Shown in pieces: positions 23,330 to 35,939 of a DNA stretch of 64,000 bases (its first letter is position 1; every line of letters begins with the position of its first letter). The DNA comes from Xiphophorus maculatus (lineage: Eukaryota; Chordata; Actinopteri; Cyprinodontiformes; Poeciliidae). The stretch lies in NCBI RefSeq assembly GCF_002775205.1, contig NC_036450.1, positions 5,643,199-5,707,198 on the forward strand. Direction: 5' to 3'. Position numbers and translations under genes: made by a program. The notes under the pieces were generated by a model, which did no database searches, had not been told where the DNA came from, and worked only from the letters and a program-made list of their open reading frames with translations.

Positions 23330-23503
23330 CTGAGAGTTTCCAGGTTGCAGTTTGGACTCTTCAGTCCAGCAGAGAGAAGCTTCACTCCTGAATCCTGCAG
23401 GTTGTTGTTACTCAGGTCCAGTTCTCTGAGACTGGAGGACTGGGAGCTGAGAACTGAGGACAGAGCATCACAGCTTCTCTCTGAGAGGTTACAGCCACTC
23501 AGT
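23330..23503 (-). CDS. NLR gene 2 exon 9: LRR exon, type alpha
   Basis: This 174-nt exon encodes [18 protein letters not shown], then [27 protein letters not shown] acceptor and GTAACT donor, phase 2 to 2. It differs from exon 7 by two bases. Its position before a beta exon repeats the exon 7-exon 8 order. Confidence 0.87.
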
Positions 23504-26500
23504 CTGAGGAGACAGAGAGAAAAATCTGTTATTAAACAATTCTTCACAATGTGTCTTTTTTCCAGTCATCAATGTTCCTCTTTACTGATTTAAGGGACTG
23601 TTTTATATATAATTATGTTGCCTTTTGTTGTGAACTGGTTCAGTCTGTAGATGGGCCTCCAGCCATGAAGGACTGAACTAAAGGCAACAAGGAGGCTGGC
23701 AAGAGAAATATTAAATTCCTCTATGAACTAAATTAATCCCATGTCAGTTTTAACAGAAAGAGTCCAATGAAGCCTGAGAATCAAGGCTGCGCTGAAGAAC
23801 AGCATCAGAGCTGGTTTGAGGGAAAACACCAGCTTGAATCAAAGCAGAGCAAATCTGGAATTTCATCTTTCCATTTTTTAACTGTTGGATACAGAGATGG
23901 AAAACTGAGCAGCAACTGACAAAAACTATTTTTTGAACAAGAATTACGACAAAACTAATGTGGGAAAAATAGAAACAAATTTGCTCCTAAAACAATCCAA
24001 AAACAAGCACTAGCCAAACATTAAATACAGGGAAATTTAACCCAGTATTTAAATTAAAGAGTTCTGAAAACACCCCACCAACCTGACACTAAAGGTCACT
24101 AAACACATGGAAAACACACTTTCAGAAGTCACCACAATTAAAACTGCATTCATAAATATCACAACATTGAACGGCCCTCCAAATATGTTTTAAACATTTT
24201 GTTGGAATAGGATGGGCCACCAATATGTTACGATCCTCATGTCATCACACAGAACTCACAAAATACAAAGTCCAGACCAGATGATGTTTTTAACAAAGAG
24301 GTTTTATTAAACCCAAGTCTGGACACAAAGTGGTTCTGGCAGTCTTGGTAAAATAAAAGAGTGAGAGAACGAACAAATAAGGCAGCAGTTGGCCGTCGGA
24401 TTCAGGCCGCTGTGGGGCTCATACTGATTCTAATCTAACGTTCATAATAGTTATCTCTTCTTTCATTTCTAATTATTTATTAATATTTCTACTGGTACAC
24501 TTAAATTCAAATTAAAAAACAGCTTATTGATCACAAAAGGAAATAAAATCTTGTGACTCAAATTAATTCAAATTCTTCAAAGGGTTATTTTAGATATTAA
24601 TGACTGTTTAGCTTAAAAGATCTCTTGTGGTCTGTATAACAGTGAATTTCAACAAGGTTCTGACTTTATATTATATATATTCTAGATAAATTCCTCTACT
24701 TGTTTCTCTGAATATAGATGATTATTTTAACATGTTGCTCATCCTCTTCCTGTTACTGAAACATTTCCACTTATTCTAGAATCTATAATTGCTCTCAGCC
24801 ATATCTCTTCAATGCCAATAATATCTGTTAATGTAATTTATCTGAACAGTCTAACTTCCTGTTCATCAGCCAATCAGCTTCTTGTATTTTCTCAGTAGAT
24901 CCATCAGTGGAAGCCCCGCCCAGCCCATGATGCTCCTGGTTTGTGAAGACAGAGAGACAAACTGAACTCTGATAGGAAACAGTTTCAAACTGATTTTCTC
25001 TCTCCAACCTCTTGGTTCCACATGGAGCTATATTTGGCCCCCTGCTGCTCTGACTACCATGTCATTGTGGTGCCAGTAGATGTATGGAGTGAAAATAGTC
25101 ACAAAGTATTTGTGCGTGTGTAATACTGGATTTGTAAACCTTAAAAATAAAAAATAAAATAAACCTTCTCCTACGCCTACAAATGTTGCACAAGTCACCT
25201 GGTACACACAAAACTGCATTTATGAACAGATCCGGTTCCGAGTGCATCAGTATTTTTGAGACTCATTTCAGCTTCAGCAGCTCCCAGATTTGTGTGTAGA
25301 TGGTGCGTTTACATGCTAGTAGAAAGCTGGGTCATCTGAGTTTTACTCTGAGTCTAGTGTTTTTATCCTCTAAACGTTTCTCACTGTGCTTGTGGCAAAT
25401 ATCTTAGTTCGGTGGAAAACAGTAAATCTCAGCACTTCCTTATAATATCCCAAAATTATTTATAGACATATTGTGCATTTCTGAGCAGTTCAGGCAAGGA
25501 TGTAACTTTGAGTTGCACGTTGGTGATGAAGAGGAGCGGGGGTCAGTGGGTGAGGAGGGTTGGGGCTCAGATGCACCTACAGTCACTGGAAGACGTTTTC
25601 TTTAGTGCTAAGAATAAAGACAAAACTTACACGTGAAAGCCAGACACTCTTATTCAATAAATTAGGATATACGTCCTGATCAGGCTTGTCAGATTAATAG
25701 AACCTTTCAAAAATAATCTTTTAGGAGGTATTAAACATACTACAAAATATAAATATGTTAAAATATATGTAATCTAATTAATCTATATAATGTCTTTAAT
25801 ATTTGTCTGATTTTATCAAGTGCTAAAAACATCAAACAACATGAGATTCTGTAACAATCAAAACGTTATTAAACATTTCAAAAGCAGAATAAGTAACTTC
25901 TGTGTAAACCAAATGAATCCTTGTTGGTGCAAACTTTGTATTTTTCAATTATGTGATTCTGACTCCACAGCTGTTCCTCAGTTGGCAAAACCTTTTGTCC
26001 TGCTGACTTACACATAGCAGATGAGATATGATGTGTCTTTAATACGGCAAATATTAAAGACCCAAAACCTTTTTGGTTCTGGTTGGAGCAGTTGGTGAGT
26101 AAAGTGACCATCGATGTTACTGGAATCTATAAAATGTGGTTTAAAGCTGAGATGCTGATGTTTGGATTTGGTTTCTGTCACTTCTAGAAACAAGAGAGAA
26201 CAAAACAAATTTCTCTTTATAATGGCCCATAATTTAATTTTACTTAATAGGAGCCATGATTTAAAATTTAACAAACTTTGCCTCTTTATGCTTTATGAAA
26301 TATTTCATCCTATTTGATGATTGCTCTGAATATCGCCATGTTCTACAAACAAATGATGTAATTTGTCCAGGGAAAAATGTAGAAAAACGGGTGATTGTAT
26401 TAATTTTCTCAGTCTGTCATCTTAACGTCACACGCAGACTCGTTGCCAAGGCAACCAATAAACAGCAGCCTCAGGAGCACAGAGCAAAGATTACGTTCAA

Positions 26501-29370
26501 GTGCATCAGGAATTAACACTAAAAGAACCACAAAAACATTTCCCACACAAAAAAGGACGTACAAACACCAAACAGAACATTCTGTCCGCTGCAGTTTTAT
26601 GTTTTTGAATTTCCATTTTGCGTCATTAGGAAGTGATCCTGAACACTAGCGGTGGTTGATTAGCTACTTAAATACCTGCTGTCCTGATTATCTGTCAGGA
26701 AATGTATGTGGGTCGCCTTGTTTTAGTGATAATTGTACCGAAATACTCCGAACTGCGCAGCAAGAGTTCATGTTAACGTAGGGTGACCAGACCTCCACGA
26801 TTTCCGGGGACAGTCCCCGTTTTATGTTGCCTGTCCCGGAAAAGTCCCCGATTTTAACATTTTATGAATGTTTCCTATAGATTGTTATTACGGTAGCCGG
26901 AGACTTCATATGGCAGAGAGTAGAAAGCGCGAGTGAGCGTGTTGAGCGCAACAACAGCAGTTACGGTAGCTGCTCGCGCTACTCTTAACGTTACAGAGAA
27001 GAAGAGCAGCAGAGCCAACAGCCAATAAAAATCAAGAAGAGCAGCGCGCGCTGCCAGAAAGGACAACAAGCTGGAAGAGGAGAGCTGGAGTTTTGAGCAG
27101 CTGACCTGATATGTGTGAACCAACGTGTTTTGTTTGAACTGGACTAATCCTGGCCGTCATAAAGCTTTGGTTCACGGTAAAATAAAACTAAGATTTTCTT
27201 AACAAACATAAAACGAGAGCACAATGAACAGCTACAGAATTAGCCAGAGTGAGAGAGAGAAATGGTACAGGATGGTTAAAATAAACTCATTGTAAAGAAA
27301 GATGTTTTAGAATTAACTAGTGACCAGTAAATCTAGTATTTTCAAAGCTAGATACGAGTTTGGACATATTAAAGTTTCTCACAAAAAATGGAGTCACTCA
27401 GTGACAGGAAAACGGAATGAAGAAGAGCATGAACTGATGAGGATGGAGAGATAATCTCTTCTGGTCGTTTAGCTCCAAACTATTTTTTTTGCTAAGTATG
27501 AAATTTTTGCCATTTCATCAGCTGATGAAAAAGGTTAATATTTATACAAAATTTTACCAGGAAGAATCCAGCTCCTCATCTCAAAATAACCAAATTCTAA
27601 AAGAAAACAAATCTAATTTTATTTCTTAAATTGTACATTTTCATTTTGTCATATGTACATTCTAATGTTTTTTGGGGAAATTGAGATTATATTATGTCTC
27701 TGTTTTAGAATACTGGCAGATTGATAAAAGATGAGACAGGAGGAAAATATTCTGATAAACTGAATGAATGAGGAAAACAGAAAAACTGACAAAGCTGAAG
27801 AGAAAGATTAAATATAAACATATTATTTCATTGTGGCATAGCTTGCATTTTAAGTGTTTCTCTTTGCTATCACCTGTGGTGTTTTCAGTTTTTCACATAA
27901 TCTTTTCTGCTCTTATTCTATCCAGACCTCTATAATCATGTGGCTGATGGCTCTTCAGACCCAGGAGGGTTTGCAGATCCAGAGATGAGCTCATGTTGTT
28001 GGACTTCCTGACCAGGGTTCACTCATCTCAAACACACACAGTGTCCTTACATATCAGCTACATAACTTTACACATAACTGTCCATAAATACAGACTCATG
28101 TATTTATGGACAGTTATGTGTCCATTCATGCACAACATTCACAGATGGACAAAGTTGTTGGTATCTTCTGTTAATGACTGGAAAACCCACAGTGGCACTG
28201 AAACAACTTGAAACCAACAAAAGTAATAAATGAAAATTTATTGAAAATTAACCAATAAAAATCTGACATTATTTTGAATTGAGGTAAAACAGAATAAGAA
28301 AATGACAGACCAAGATGACTACACTTGTACAGATTATTCTGAAACTTAAGGTCCACAGGACTGGAGCCGATCTCCCTGGCTGTGGCTGCAGGAAGAACAT
28401 TGACAAATTCAAGAGAATTATGATACGAATGGTTACTAAAAGTCCAGAACAACCAAGTCCAGAAAGTAAAGGTGAACTCTGAGGTCAAGGTGGACTTGAT
28501 GTGAAATGACCAAGGAGGAAAGCAAATCATAAGAAAGTGAAGCTGAATTTATCACACAGGTTCTGGGAGAGATGAGACAAAAGGTGCATCAGCTCTTTGG
28601 TCACAGACACAAACATGCTAATAAGTTTTAACTACCACCATTTTAATTGAGCCACAATTTAAAAGCAGTGTCTGACTTTCATCAGTTTGTCAGTAAGCAA
28701 TATTTTACTATTTTTGTCACTTTCAAGTTTCTTCTGTTACCATTGTAGCTTTTTGTTCATTAACAGAGGAACCAACTATGTTATTCATGTATATTCATGG
28801 TCACTTACAAACTATGTACAAATTTCCCCCCATATTTCCAGTTTTAATTTTCTATTGCTGCTATTATGGTACTTTATTAATATTAATATTACCATTGTGT
28901 GGAGAGACACGTTCCTGATTTTGTATTTGATGTTTAATGTTTGTCAAGTTCTTTTCTAATTTGTGCAGCTTCCCCACTTGAAAAGGGATGGATAAATCAA
29001 TGCACACTTTTGTCAACAGGGTTTTACTCAAGGACCAACCAGTTTTCTCCATTTTATCCTCCATTTATTTAATGTGTGTCAGGACATTTCATAACTTGTC
29101 CAGAAGCAGGTAAAAACCTTTAAACAAACCCAAAAGAAGAAAAATAAATAATTACTAATCTGCATGTAAGTTTACATAAATTACTTTCACTCAAACTACA
29201 AAGCAAATGATGACAAACTATATAAACAATACTAAGCAAACCACTGTGAATCAAACCCACAAAGTAATTAAAGTTAAATGAACAAGTAACTAAACTTAAG
29301 TTCTCTAACTTTAAAGTACATTTCACATTAATATTTACATTTACATAATATCTACATTTATTTAAATATA
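23504..29370. other. Left part of the large intron 8 of gene 2, non-coding
   Basis: No coding exon is recognised. About 23504-23770 resembles the sequence upstream of exon 7. Near 23885-23930 a short piece recurs at 34566-34615. From about 26780 the sequence GGGTGACCAGACC with CCGGGGACAG resembles the end of a fish DNA transposon family, but I could not delimit it. The rest is AT-rich intronic sequence. Confidence 0.4.
28070..28121. repeat. Perfect inverted repeat, 22-bp arms, 8-bp loop
   Basis: The arm ACACATAACTGTCCATAAAT plus two bases (28070-28091) is exactly mirrored at 28100-28121. It would form a strong hairpin in either strand. Confidence 0.9.
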
Positions 29371-29585
29371 CAGTACAGACCAAAAGTTTGGACACACCTT
29401 CTAATTCAATGAGTTTCCTTTATTTTCATGACTATTGACATTGTAGATTCACACTGAAGGCATCAAAACTATGAATAACACATGTGGAAATATGCACTAA
29501 ACAAAAAAGTGTAAAACAACTGAAAATACCCCTTATATTCTAGTTCCTTCAAAGTAGCTACCTTTTGCTGTGATTACTGCTTTAC

Positions 29586-31266
29586 GGCAAAGAAAACTGT
29601 TCCCCACCAGGAAGAGGAGGCACTCTGCCTGGACACAGCCGATGTGTTGAAGACTCTGAAAAGAGTCAACCCACGGAAGGCCCCAGGCCCCGACAACATA
29701 CCTGGGCGGGTGTTCCGGGAATGCGCAGGTCAGCTGGCTGGTGTCCTAACAGACATTTTTAACACCTCACTGGACCAAGCCACAGTGCCAGCCTGTCTCA
29801 AAACTGCCTCCATCATTCCGGTGCCAAAGAAACCTCAAGTCACCTCTTTCAACGATTACCGGCCTGTGGCACTGACTCCCATCATGATGAAGTGCTTTGT
29901 AAGGCTGGTAAAAGAACACATCATCTCCAGACTCCCCTCCACATTCGACCCGTTCCAGTTTGCCTACCGCCGAAACCGCTCCACTGAGGACGCCATCTCC
30001 TCCACCCTACACCTGAGCCTGGCTCACCTGGAGGAGAAGAACACTCATGTGCGGATGTTGTTCCTGGACTTCAGCTCAGCGTTCAACACAATCATCCCAC
30101 AGCATCTGGCAGGAAAACTGGGACACCTGGGCTTCAGCACCCCCCTGTGCAACTGGCTGCTAGACTTCCTCACCGACAGACCTCAGTCAGTCCGGATCGG
30201 ACAACACACCTCCGATGTCATCACCCTCAGCACAGGCTCCCCTCAGGGCTGCGTCCAGAGCCCTCTGCTGTTCACTCTGATGACACACGACTGCGTCCCC
30301 AGGTTCGCCACCAACCACATCGTGAAGTTCGCGGACGACACAACAGTGGTGGGCCTCATCAGAGACGACAACGACCTGGACTTCAGAGAGGAGGTGGAGC
30401 AGCTGGTGGACTGGTGCAGAGACAACAGCCTGATCCTGAACGTCGACAAGACGAAGGAGATGATCGTCGACTTCAGGAAGAACCGGCCCAACCACGCTCC
30501 ACTGCTCATCAACAGCTCGGCTGTGGAGGTGGTCAGCAGCACCAAATTCCTGGGGGTGCACATCACTAACGACCTCACCTGGACTGTGAACACCACGTCT
30601 CTGGCCAAGAGGGCACAGAAACATTTGTATTTCCTGCGGAGGATGAGAAGAGCCCACCTGCCCCCGCCCATCCTCAAGGCGTTCTACAGAAGCACCATAG
30701 AGAGCATTCTGACCAGCTGCCTCTCTGTGTGGTGTGGAGGCTGCAGCGCCTCCGACTGGAAGAATGTGAGGAGAGTGGTGTGGACAGCAGAAAGGATCAT
30801 CGGGGCCCCCCTTCCCTCCATTCAGGACATTTTATCCCAGCGCTGTGTGTCCCAAGGCCGAAACATCATCAGTGACCCCTCACACCCCCACCATAGACTG
30901 TTCTCCCTGCTGCCCTCTGGAAAGAGGTTCCGCAGCATCCGGTGCAGGACCACCAGGTTCCGAAACAGCTTTTTCCCACTTGCCATCAGAACTCTTACCT
31001 GGACTGCACTTAAAATCTGGTCTCCACTTTATACCTTGCACATGTACAGAGCTAAATAACTTATATTTTACTGTCATTCCTGCACTTTATATTCTATATT
31101 TATATTTATATTCATATTTTATACTGTATTTTATTTTATTCTGGAGTAACCTCACAACATTGAAAGCTCAAAACACTGTCCTGAGCAGTATGCAACGAAA
31201 TTTCGTTCTGTATACACCCTGTGCATGCAAAATGACAATAAAGTCAGTCTAAGTCTAAGTCTAAGT
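29586..31266 (+). mobile_element. 5'-truncated CR1/L2-type LINE
   Basis: It carries a reverse transcriptase ORF and a 3' tail of GTCTAA hexamers (31245-31266) after AATGACAATAAAGTCAG. The left end lacks the endonuclease domain, typical of incomplete target-primed insertion. It lies within the Tc1-like element. Confidence 0.85.
29644..31059 (+). CDS. LINE reverse transcriptase (ORF2 C-terminal part), CR1/L2 clade
   Basis: The frame is open for about 471 codons. It begins mid-protein with the thumb-preceding block [17 protein letters not shown]. Reverse transcriptase blocks follow in order: [43 protein letters not shown] with the first catalytic Asp, STGSPQGC, the FADDTTVVG active site, and TKFLGVHI. 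The C-terminal [11 protein letters not shown] region and stop are also present. No frameshift or stop breaks it, so this is a fairly young copy, but without the upstream endonuclease it cannot move alone. It is not a host gene. Confidence 0.88.
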   Translation: MLKTLKRVNPRKAPGPDNIPGRVFRECAGQLAGVLTDIFNTSLDQATVPACLKTASIIPVPKKPQVTSFNDYRPVALTPIMMKCFVRLVKEHIISRLPSTFDPFQFAYRRNRSTEDAISSTLHLSLAHLEEKNTHVRMLFLDFSSAFNTIIPQHLAGKLGHLGFSTPLCNWLLDFLTDRPQSVRIGQHTSDVITLSTGSPQGCVQSPLLFTLMTHDCVPRFATNHIVKFADDTTVVGLIRDDNDLDFREEVEQLVDWCRDNSLILNVDKTKEMIVDFRKNRPNHAPLLINSSAVEVVSSTKFLGVHITNDLTWTVNTTSLAKRAQKHLYFLRRMRRAHLPPPILKAFYRSTIESILTSCLSVWCGGCSASDWKNVRRVVWTAERIIGAPLPSIQDILSQRCVSQGRNIISDPSHPHHRLFSLLPSGKRFRSIRCRTTRFRNSFFPLAIRTLTWTALKIWSPLYTLHMYRAK

Positions 31267-31274
31267 TTGCACAC

Positions 31275-31840
31275 TGTTGGATAAATTGTATTTATAGTAA
31301 TTATCAAATATTCGTTGTAACATGTAGCTTTGTAGTTACAATTAGATAATGTTTAAATATATGCTTTTTCTCCTATTTTAAGTAATGTTTCTGTGTGTTA
31401 AATAACTTTGATTCCTTCCTAAGGACTTCCTGAGAGATAGAGGTGCTAGTTGCTCCCAGCAGAGTTTAACAGTCCTGCAATAAACTCTGCTTTGTTCTTT
31501 GTGCTACAAAGCCGTTGCTTTGAAGATATACAACGAGCCTGGTACTCGACATCGTGCTTGGAGCAGAAGGATTTAGAGTGTAGATAACATGTGTCTAAAT
31601 AATGTCATTAGCGCTGCAACTATGTGATGAATTGTTTTCCCCTCCGCCCTTTGAGAGTTGCAGCGCCCCGTGTGAAAGGGTTCCTAAAATCAATAAAACA
31701 GAGGAGCGAGAGATGTGTTTTCAGAGCGGTTGGAGATTTGTAACTGAAAGCACGTCTCCTCTGCTCTCCTCGCGAGAACAAAGAATCTAACTCTCTTGTC
31801 TTTCCTATGTTTGTTCTTTAATAGGTATTTAGACCTGACA
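31275..31840. mobile_element. Solo LTR, 566 bp, inside the Tc1-like element
   Basis: It starts TGTTGGATAAATTG and ends TATTTAGACCTGACA, with the 5-bp duplication CACAC at 31270-31274 and 31841-31845. The flanks outside are continuous Tc1-like sequence (TTTGCACAC / ACTCTGCATTTTC). AATAAA signals occur near 31480 and 31692. Internal genes have been lost by LTR recombination. Confidence 0.8.
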
Positions 31841-32014
31841 CACACACTCTGCATTTTCTTGATGAGCTTCAAGAGGTAGTCACCTGAAATGGTTTTCACT
31901 TCATAGGTGTGCCCTGTCAGGTTAATAAGTGGGATTTCTTGCCTTATAAATAGTCATGAAAATAAAGAAAACCCATTGAATTAGAAGGTGTGTCCAAACT
32001 TTTGGTCTGTACTG

Positions 32015-32819
32015 TACAAATATCTACTTTTCAAAATTAGTCATAAATATTTATTTTATAAATATAAATAGCTTCACGTTGTTATTCTTCTTAATCTAAT
32101 GCTAAATTAATTAATAGTTAAACTTAACACCCAAATCCACTATTCAACAACACAACAATCAGTTAGATCATTAAAATCAATCAATCAACTCCAGACTTCA
32201 CCACCGCAATCCACCGCTTCAGTTCACATGTTGCGGTTAATGGATGTTAATTCCTCGGTAAAGCTGGAGGCCCGCCGGAAGAACGTGAGTAACTTTGCAG
32301 TCCGATCTCTTAACAATACAGCTTCTGTCTTACCGGCTGTCTCTCCGTCCATCTACAAATTCATCCAGATCTGCACAAGTCGACCAGGATCTCCGGTCAA
32401 GAGTCCCCAAACTCCAGTCCTCTTTGTTTGGCTTTCTCTTCCGCTTTTTTTCCCCTTGTCCGTCCCTCTTTTAGGTCCATGTGGAACTGAGTGAGCGCAT
32501 GTCTTTTTTTTCTGATTTGACTTCACAATGTTTAAATGTTAATAAATATGTCAACGTATATGTCCCAGTGTCTTCATTTTAGTTTGATAAATTTGCTTCT
32601 TCTTTATCGCCAAGTGAGAAATGTCCCCTTACCATTTACGTTTTACAAAGGAACTTTAAAAAAAACATTACCTGGCTGTTGATGCTTGGAATACAACGTG
32701 CAGCTGCTGTCAAGTTACATAGATGCAGGTACATAAAGAAAAAAGTGGCAAGAAATATTGGTGGTGGCATGTCCCCTTCATTCCATAGTTAGTTGGGACA
32801 TGTCCCCTTCATGCAATAG
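32015..32819. other. Intron 8 spacer with a short tandem motif
   Basis: No gene is seen. Near 32760-32850 the phrase CATGTCCCCTTCAT recurs two or three times with about 30-bp spacing, just before the I-clade LINE. Confidence 0.4.
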
Positions 32820-34130
32820 TTGGTGGGGACTTTCTCCTTCATGCCACTTAGGATATGTTGTGGTGCTTTTAGAACGTCTCCAATTCCTGCTCTTCAGGTG
32901 ATTACTGGAGAAATGCCACTGGACTTAAGGCGGATGAAACTGTCAGCAAATTATTGGTTACAATTACGAGGAAATGAGGAAAATCATCCTACTAAACAGG
33001 TATTCAGAGAATGTTGGGAGAATGGCCATAACATTAGGAGTTTTGGATGGGAAGGAAATATTTATGCAGATCAGTTGGGGATAAATAATATAGCATGCTG
33101 TAAAACTGTAATTAAATCTAAAATTGCTCCATGGTTATTTGAATTGTCAATAGTAAATTTAGAAACCAAAAAAATAGAACAGTCCTGTGGAGGTTTGTAT
33201 CAAATTATTCAGCAGTATTTAGAAACAATGTATGAAGATATTACACAAATATATACAGATGCATCAAAAGAGGAAAATGGTAAAACAGGAGTAGCAGTTT
33301 ATGTTCTGAAATAAAACATTTTTATAAAAAGAAGAACAACGGATAATTTATCAATTTTTTCAGCAGAAATGTTGCCAATTATTTTGGCATTGCAATGGCT
33401 GCTGGAGGTGAAGCCCAGTAAGGTAGTTATCTGTTCAGATTCAATGTCTTGCTTAACCAGTATTATAAGTGGGAAATCTGAAAGCCGTCAAGATCTTTTA
33501 GATGAAGTTAGTTATTTGATATATGGTATAAAGCAACAAAATATAAGTATTCAATTCAAATGGATTCCAGCACATAAAGGAATTGTAGTTAATGAAAAAG
33601 TAGATAAGTTGGCTAAAGAAGCAGTTAAGGCAAGAGAAATTGAATATGATGTCCCACTAAGTAGAGCAGAAATAAAAGTAATTATTAAAGATAAAATAAA
33701 TAATATATGGCAGGAGAGATGGAATTTAGAAGAAAGAGGAAGGCATTTACATAAAATACAGAAGGAGGTGATCATAAGAAATAATAGCATAATGGATAGG
33801 AGAGAGGAAACATGGATAAACAGGTTGAGGATTGGGCATACTAGTTTAAATAGTGGTTTAAATATAATAGGGAAACATCCATAAGGTGATTGTTATTGCG
33901 GGGAAACGGAAGGAGTAGAACATGTGTTGATTTATTGTAGGAAATGTATAAAAGAGAGGAAAGAACTGGAAAGGGTAATGGGGAATTCAGTAATTATGGA
34001 TAATTTATTAGGGAAGCATCGATCACATTACATAATTCAAGCACTTATTAAATATTTAAAAGATACAAAATTAGCTGAGAGGATTTCATATGTATGGGTG
34101 TGTGAGTCTATAAGTATGAATATAATTTAG
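32820..34130 (+). pseudogene. LINE RNase H and C-terminal domain, interrupted by stop codons
   Basis: One frame runs through the region: a thumb-like block (FRTSPIPALQVITGEMPL), RNase H with IYTDASK (first acidic residue), AEMLPIILALQWL (Glu), VICSDSMSC (Asp) and WIPAHKGI (His), then a C-x-C...H...C segment (CYCGETEGVEHVLIYC). Stops at 33312-33314 (TAA) and 33882-33884 (TAA) interrupt it, but no frameshift is needed. Cellular-type RNase H within a LINE fits the I clade. Confidence 0.7.
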
Positions 34131-34262
34131 TAATTACTTATTTATTTTTTATTATTTGAAGATGTATAGTAAAAAAATTATTTCTGAAGTTACATCTCCG
34201 TCCAGTTGATGGCGGTAATGCACAAAGTCTGTAAACTGCCATAAACGCAACAGAAGAAGAAG
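32820..34262 (+). mobile_element. 5'-truncated I-clade (Nimb-like) LINE with RNase H domain
   Basis: It encodes the end of a LINE polyprotein with RNase H and a C-terminal cysteine-histidine motif. A 3' region follows with GATGGCGGTAATGCAC and a GAAGAAGAAG end, the usual 3' end of I/Nimb-type LINEs in fish. The reverse transcriptase is missing by 5' truncation. Confidence 0.7.
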
Positions 34263-34632
34263 TTACAGGTACAGGAGACTAAGTGTTCTGAAAAACGACC
34301 ACTGGGTGGCGGAATGGTTCGTTGGCCGGAACCAGGAAGCAAGACGGTTCTGCCCTCTGAAGTAAGCATTAGCTAAACTTGCAGGCTTTGCTCTCCGATT
34401 ATAATGAGACATGGAGTAATTATTAATAATTTCAAATTATGTTTTATATGTGTGGTACTCTGCCCTCCTCATATGTTTCTGTTAGCGGGAGCTAATGTTT
34501 ATGTGAGCTATGCTACTTTTGCTGTTGGCAGCTAGGTCCGTGTATTTTTCGTGTCACACTCAGCACTTGGATACAGAAATGGAAAACTGAGCAGCAACTG
34601 ACAAAAGCTGTTCCTTTGAGCAACAAGCTAAC
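34263..34632. other. Short non-coding spacer before the exon 8 module
   Basis: No gene is visible. The piece 34566-34615 is shared with 23885-23930. Confidence 0.4.
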
Positions 34633-34733
34633 TATTCAGCTTCAAACTAAATGTTTCCCAGCAGACTAAAGACATTTCTCCCTCATCCTCCTCTATCAGA
34701 CCTTCTCTGCTCCTGCAGCAGGTTCCTCCATAC

Positions 34734-34907
34734 CTGAGAGCTTCCAGTCTCCAGTGTGGATCCTTCAGTCCAGCCGACAGCAGCTTCACTCCTGAGTCTC
34801 CTGGATGATTGTAGCTCAGGTCCAACTCTTTCAGATGGGAGGGGTTGGAGGTCAGAGCTGAGGCCAGAGAAGCACAGCCTTCCTCTGAGACCAAACAGCC
34901 TGATAAG
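34734..34907 (-). CDS. NLR gene 2 exon 8: LRR exon, type beta
   Basis: This 174-nt exon is identical to exon 10 in every base and also shares about 100 bp of left and 65 bp of right intron sequence with it. The splice sites (CTGCAG acceptor, GTATGG donor) and phases are the same. It follows exon 7 in transcription order. Confidence 0.88.
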
Positions 34908-35939
34908 CTGCAGACACACAATTCATCACATGATGAGAGCATTGAGGTAGAACCCAAGGTCTGAACTGGACATTGGGAGGAAAAAAGTCAATAAATTAAC
35001 CTGTCAATAAGATGAAAGAGTAATAACGCTCTAATTTTTTTTTCTCAGTAATAAAAATCAACATTTGTTGCATGTAGAATGGATCAGAACAGAAACATCC
35101 TACATTGTTCCGCAGCAGGGAGTTCAGGTTTACCAGAAACAAGTTTAAGGTAAATGGAAGAATCGGATATTCAAAACTAATAGGAGACTGTAGAGTAAGG
35201 ACACATTTAGAACAGGGGAATAATAATGCTGTGCATTTAATAAAAACAGTATAATCAGTTTGACAGATGTGCAGCCGAGTAGGGCAATTTATAATCATGT
35301 ATAAGATGTGTATATTTGTGTATTGAAACAGCAATAGACTATTTAAAAGAAATTTAAAAAGTTATAACAATTAAAATTATACCATATAACAGCCAGGATG
35401 TATATAATTATTGAGTTTGTTAGGAGCAGTTCTGGTTAGAAAGTCTAACACCTGCAGGATGAAGGATCTGCAATAATGCTCATTTGTGCACCTAGGATGC
35501 AGCAATCTGTCATCTATCCAGAGTTCCACTATCAATGGAAGCCTGACCGCCATCTTTCTAAATACCTCTCTTCTTGGTCCTTTCAGCCTGGAGTAAATGA
35601 AAACCAGCAACGTTTATGTGTAGAGATTTGTTAGCCACATGTTAGTGATAGGATGCCACTTGTTGCACATCCTGTTGATGGTATTCACTGAGTTCCTGAG
35701 ATGAACCCATTCTTTCACAATTGTTTTTAAAAACAGTCTGCATGTCTAGAGGCTTACTTTCCACAGAAGGGAAAGTAAACCTCTAGACATGCAGAGACTT
35801 ACTGCATGCCTGGAGGCTTATTGGAGCATCTGATTCTGATCATTTGATTGGGTGGTCAAATACTTTTGTCAGCATAGTGCATCTCTGCTAGGAGCTAGTG
35901 GACAGAAATCTGGTTTCACCAGGATAGAGAACATTTTAC

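Larger units (their letters stand above)
29371..32014. mobile_element. Tc1-like element, split by two later insertions
   Basis: The outer ends are inverted copies: CAGTACAGACCAAAAGTTTG at 29371 and its complement ending at 32014, each next to a TA dinucleotide, as Tc1/mariner insertions require. The left arm (29371 to about 29585) and the right arm (31846-32014) match the ends of a common fish Tc1-like family. No transposase remains. The centre is filled by a LINE and a solo LTR. Confidence 0.8.

Noticed and set aside
26875..27123. Minus-strand 82-residue ORF in GC-rich sequence near a transposon-like end
   Set aside because: No domain or splice evidence. It is probably part of the repeat that starts near 26780.
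30147..30677. Overlapping ORFs on both strands within the LINE
   Set aside because: They are shadows of the GC-rich reverse transcriptase frame.
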